Positions 62,271-64,000 of a DNA stretch of 64,000 nucleotides are shown here, in pieces. Numbering within the stretch: the first letter of the stretch is position 1; every line of letters begins with the position of its first letter. The stretch lies in the NCBI GenBank assembly GCA_947503145.1, contig CANNCP010000002.1:248001-312000 (forward strand), read 5' to 3'. A program made the position numbers and the translations under genes. The notes beneath the pieces are model-generated. The model saw only the letters and a program-made list of their open reading frames with translations, was not told the origin of the DNA and ran no database searches. Origin of the DNA: an uncultured Roseovarius sp. Its GTDB lineage: Bacteria; Pseudomonadota; Alphaproteobacteria; Rhodobacterales; Rhodobacteraceae.

Positions 62271-63386
62271 CTATATAACCGACCTGCGAAACAAGATCAG
62301 ACTGATCACGAGAAAGCCAGCGCCCAGAAGGAAGGTCCAGAGGAACTCTGGCCAGACAATGGCAAAATCTGCGCCGCGATAGGTGATGGCCGTGGCGAAC
62401 TCCATGAAGTGGCGCGACGGAAGCAGCCAGGTGATGGGTTGCAGCCACGCAGGCTGGCTTTCAACAGGTGTCATGCCACCCGACAGGATCATGATCGGCA
62501 TGATGACCAGCATCAACAGCAGGGCAAATTGCGCCATGGTCCGCGCCATGACCCCCAACAGGACCCCGATCGACGCCGCAGCAAAGAGATAGACCGCCGT
62601 ACCTGCCAGAAACAACCCTTCGGACCCGGCAAAGGGGACGTTCAGCGCGCCCTGCACCACGATGAACAGGGAAAACAGGAAGGCTATGAAGATCACAAGG
62701 CCATTGGCGAAAATCTTGGCAAACCCGATCTCGATGGCCGTGACCGGCATCAGCAGCAAATGTTCAATCGTACCGTGTTCGCGTTCGCGGATGATTGCCG
62801 CGCCGGTCAGAACGATGGTCAGCATCGACAGCGAGTTCAACAGCCCCGAAATCGAGCTCAGCCACGTCTCATTGCCCGCCGGGTTGAATGACCGGCGCAG
62901 CACCAGGTCCACAGGAGACGCCATGACAATGTTCTGACCTGCCGCAAAACGGCTGATTTCCTCGTTGAACGTGGCCGTCAGATAGCCGGTGCCAACAGCG
63001 GCCGCCGTCGTTTTGGTCGCGTCGATGTTGAGTTGCAGCGACGGCGTGCGCCCGGCACGCACATCCGCCTCGAACCCGGCAGGGATCACCACGACAAAGA
63101 TGGTTTCGCCCCAATCCATCATCCGGTCGATCTGGTCTGCACCGGCCTCCAGCGGGGGCAGATAGCGCGGCATGAGAAGGGCGGTCCTGAGCGCACGACT
63201 GAGGGCGGATTGGTCCTCGTCAACGAAAGTCACCGACGCCTTGTTGAGCATGTCACCCGCGCCCGAGCTTTCTATATACAAGCCGGGCCCGAAGGAATAG
63301 ATCACCAGAAGCAGCAGGATGGCTTCGCGCCAGAGCGTGCGGAACTCCTTGACCATTAGCCAGAAGATGTTTGCGATGCACCGCAT
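62271..63386 (-). CDS. ABC-2 type exporter permease (YhhJ-like)
   Basis: The 371-residue protein has one N-terminal helix (about 17-35) and a large periplasmic domain (about 40-175). Five C-terminal helices follow, with 'IIREREHGTIEHLLLMPVT' as the ABC-2 signature. In enterobacteria YhhJ works with the RbbA ATPase-permease and an HlyD-like protein. It follows the larger partner after 3 bases. The substrate is unknown; drug or lipid export is likely for the family. Confidence 0.88.
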   Translation of the reverse strand: MRCIANIFWLMVKEFRTLWREAILLLLVIYSFGPGLYIESSGAGDMLNKASVTFVDEDQSALSRALRTALLMPRYLPPLEAGADQIDRMMDWGETIFVVVIPAGFEADVRAGRTPSLQLNIDATKTTAAAVGTGYLTATFNEEISRFAAGQNIVMASPVDLVLRRSFNPAGNETWLSSISGLLNSLSMLTIVLTGAAIIREREHGTIEHLLLMPVTAIEIGFAKIFANGLVIFIAFLFSLFIVVQGALNVPFAGSEGLFLAGTAVYLFAAASIGVLLGVMARTMAQFALLLMLVIMPIMILSGGMTPVESQPAWLQPITWLLPSRHFMEFATAITYRGADFAIVWPEFLWTFLLGAGFLVISLILFRRSVI

Positions 63387-63389
63387 TCT

Positions 63390-64000
63390 CTACGCCTCCT
63401 GCTTTTTCATGAACAGGATCGCCACAGTGACAAAGACCGGCGCAAAGATCGCAAGCAGCAGGATATTGGGAGCAAGCTGCGCAAAGCCAAGCCCCTTGTT
63501 GAACGCGCCGATACTCATTTGCATGAAATAGTTGGTGGGCCACATCTGCCCCATGATCCGCCCTGCCCCTTCAAGGGTGGATACCGGCTGTATCAACCCG
63601 GAGAACTGCACCGTCGGCATCATCGCCAGCACGGCCGTGGCAAAAACCGCTGCCACCTGGCTACGCAGGAACACCGCCACGATCAGGCCGAATCCGGTTG
63701 ACGCCGCCACATAGGCGACGGCCCCCAGCGCCAGCGCCAGCACCGATCCCTTGAGCGGGACGCCGAACAGGAACACCGCCATACCGGTCAGAACCAGCCA
63801 ATTGACGAACCCGATGCCGATATAGGGCAGTTGCTTGCCCAGCAGAAACTCCAGCTTGCTGGTGGGGGTGACGTAGAAATTGGTGATCGTGCCGATCTCT
63901 CGTTCGCGGCTGATGCTGACCGCCATCAGAATGGCCGGAAACAGCATTAGCAGGATCGCGGGCACAGACGGCGCCATTGCGGGCAGCGATTCAAAACTGG
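63390..64000 (-). CDS. ABC transporter permease domain, probably C-terminus of an RbbA-like ATPase-permease (partial)
   Basis: The reading frame is open to the window edge, so the N-terminus lies beyond it. The visible part (over 200 residues) is an ABC-2 permease with 'SISREREIGTITNFYVTPTS' and 'PTNYFMQMSIGAFNKGLG' before the last helix. This matches the permease half of RbbA/YhhJ-type exporters. Whether ATPase domains are fused upstream cannot be seen. Confidence 0.82.
   Translation of the reverse strand, partial: SFESLPAMAPSVPAILLMLFPAILMAVSISREREIGTITNFYVTPTSKLEFLLGKQLPYIGIGFVNWLVLTGMAVFLFGVPLKGSVLALALGAVAYVAASTGFGLIVAVFLRSQVAAVFATAVLAMMPTVQFSGLIQPVSTLEGAGRIMGQMWPTNYFMQMSIGAFNKGLGFAQLAPNILLLAIFAPVFVTVAILFMKKQEA

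Overview
The window is a gene-dense, high-G+C stretch of a bacterial chromosome. It looks like an alphaproteobacterium of the Rhodobacterales (Roseobacter/Rhodobacteraceae type). The evidence is the gene content and order: gpmI-envC-ctpA-rppH, the atpHAGDC operon, murA-DUF2948-hisD-UPF0262, and several small families typical of that group (DUF2948, DUF2161, DUF2125, H-type lectin, Hint). A CIRCE element precedes groES and a CtrA-type site precedes a small conserved gene. The species assignment is inference. No rRNA, insertion sequence, integrase, CRISPR array or prophage was seen.

Layout. 0-9 kb: cell-envelope and housekeeping genes (gpmI 3' end, envC, ctpA, rppH, a MltB-type lytic transglycosylase), an orphan phnM overlapped with a lipase-like gene, a Nudix gene, a DMT permease and a GNAT acetyltransferase. 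9-11.2 kb: groESL with promoter, CIRCE and terminator. 11.3-22 kb: conserved housekeeping and hypothetical genes (TraB/GumN, DUF2161, Mn-dependent pyrophosphatase, HAD, MaoC, ribF, YcgN, threonine aldolase, prs, an H-type lectin). 22.3-27.3 kb: atpHAGDC. 27.8-38.4 kb: methyltransferase, gloB, clpA, a broken M23 peptidase remnant, an unusual MotA/MotB-like pair with a very long coiled coil, chaC, DUF2125 and an extensin-like peptidase. 38.4-47.2 kb: tyrA-hisC, rpsD, a Hint-domain protein, then the minus-strand run small ORF-murA-DUF2948-hisD-UPF0262-LMW phosphatase. 47.3 kb: tRNA-Thr(GGT).

47.8-55.6 kb is the most coherent system: a cobalamin riboswitch followed by btuB-btuF-btuC-btuD-cbiZ-exbB-exbD1-exbD2-tonB. 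Nearly all genes overlap by a few bases. It combines outer-membrane uptake, inner-membrane ABC import, corrinoid salvage (CbiZ) and a dedicated TonB energiser under one riboswitch. The two adjacent ExbD proteins differ at the key transmembrane acidic residue: Asp20 in the first, Asn20 in the second.

55.6-61.5 kb is a divergent LysR regulator and xdhABC (xanthine dehydrogenase and its maturation factor), with a perfect palindrome between them. 61.8-64 kb holds a small coiled-coil protein and two ABC-2 exporter components of the YhhJ/RbbA type, the last cut by the window edge.

The main candidates for something undescribed are the D/N ExbD pair in the riboswitch-controlled B12 operon and the MotA/OmpA pair with a roughly 600-residue coiled coil. 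Smaller ones are the CtrA-box gene, the orphan phnM, the frameshifted M23 remnant and two dispersed repeat families.
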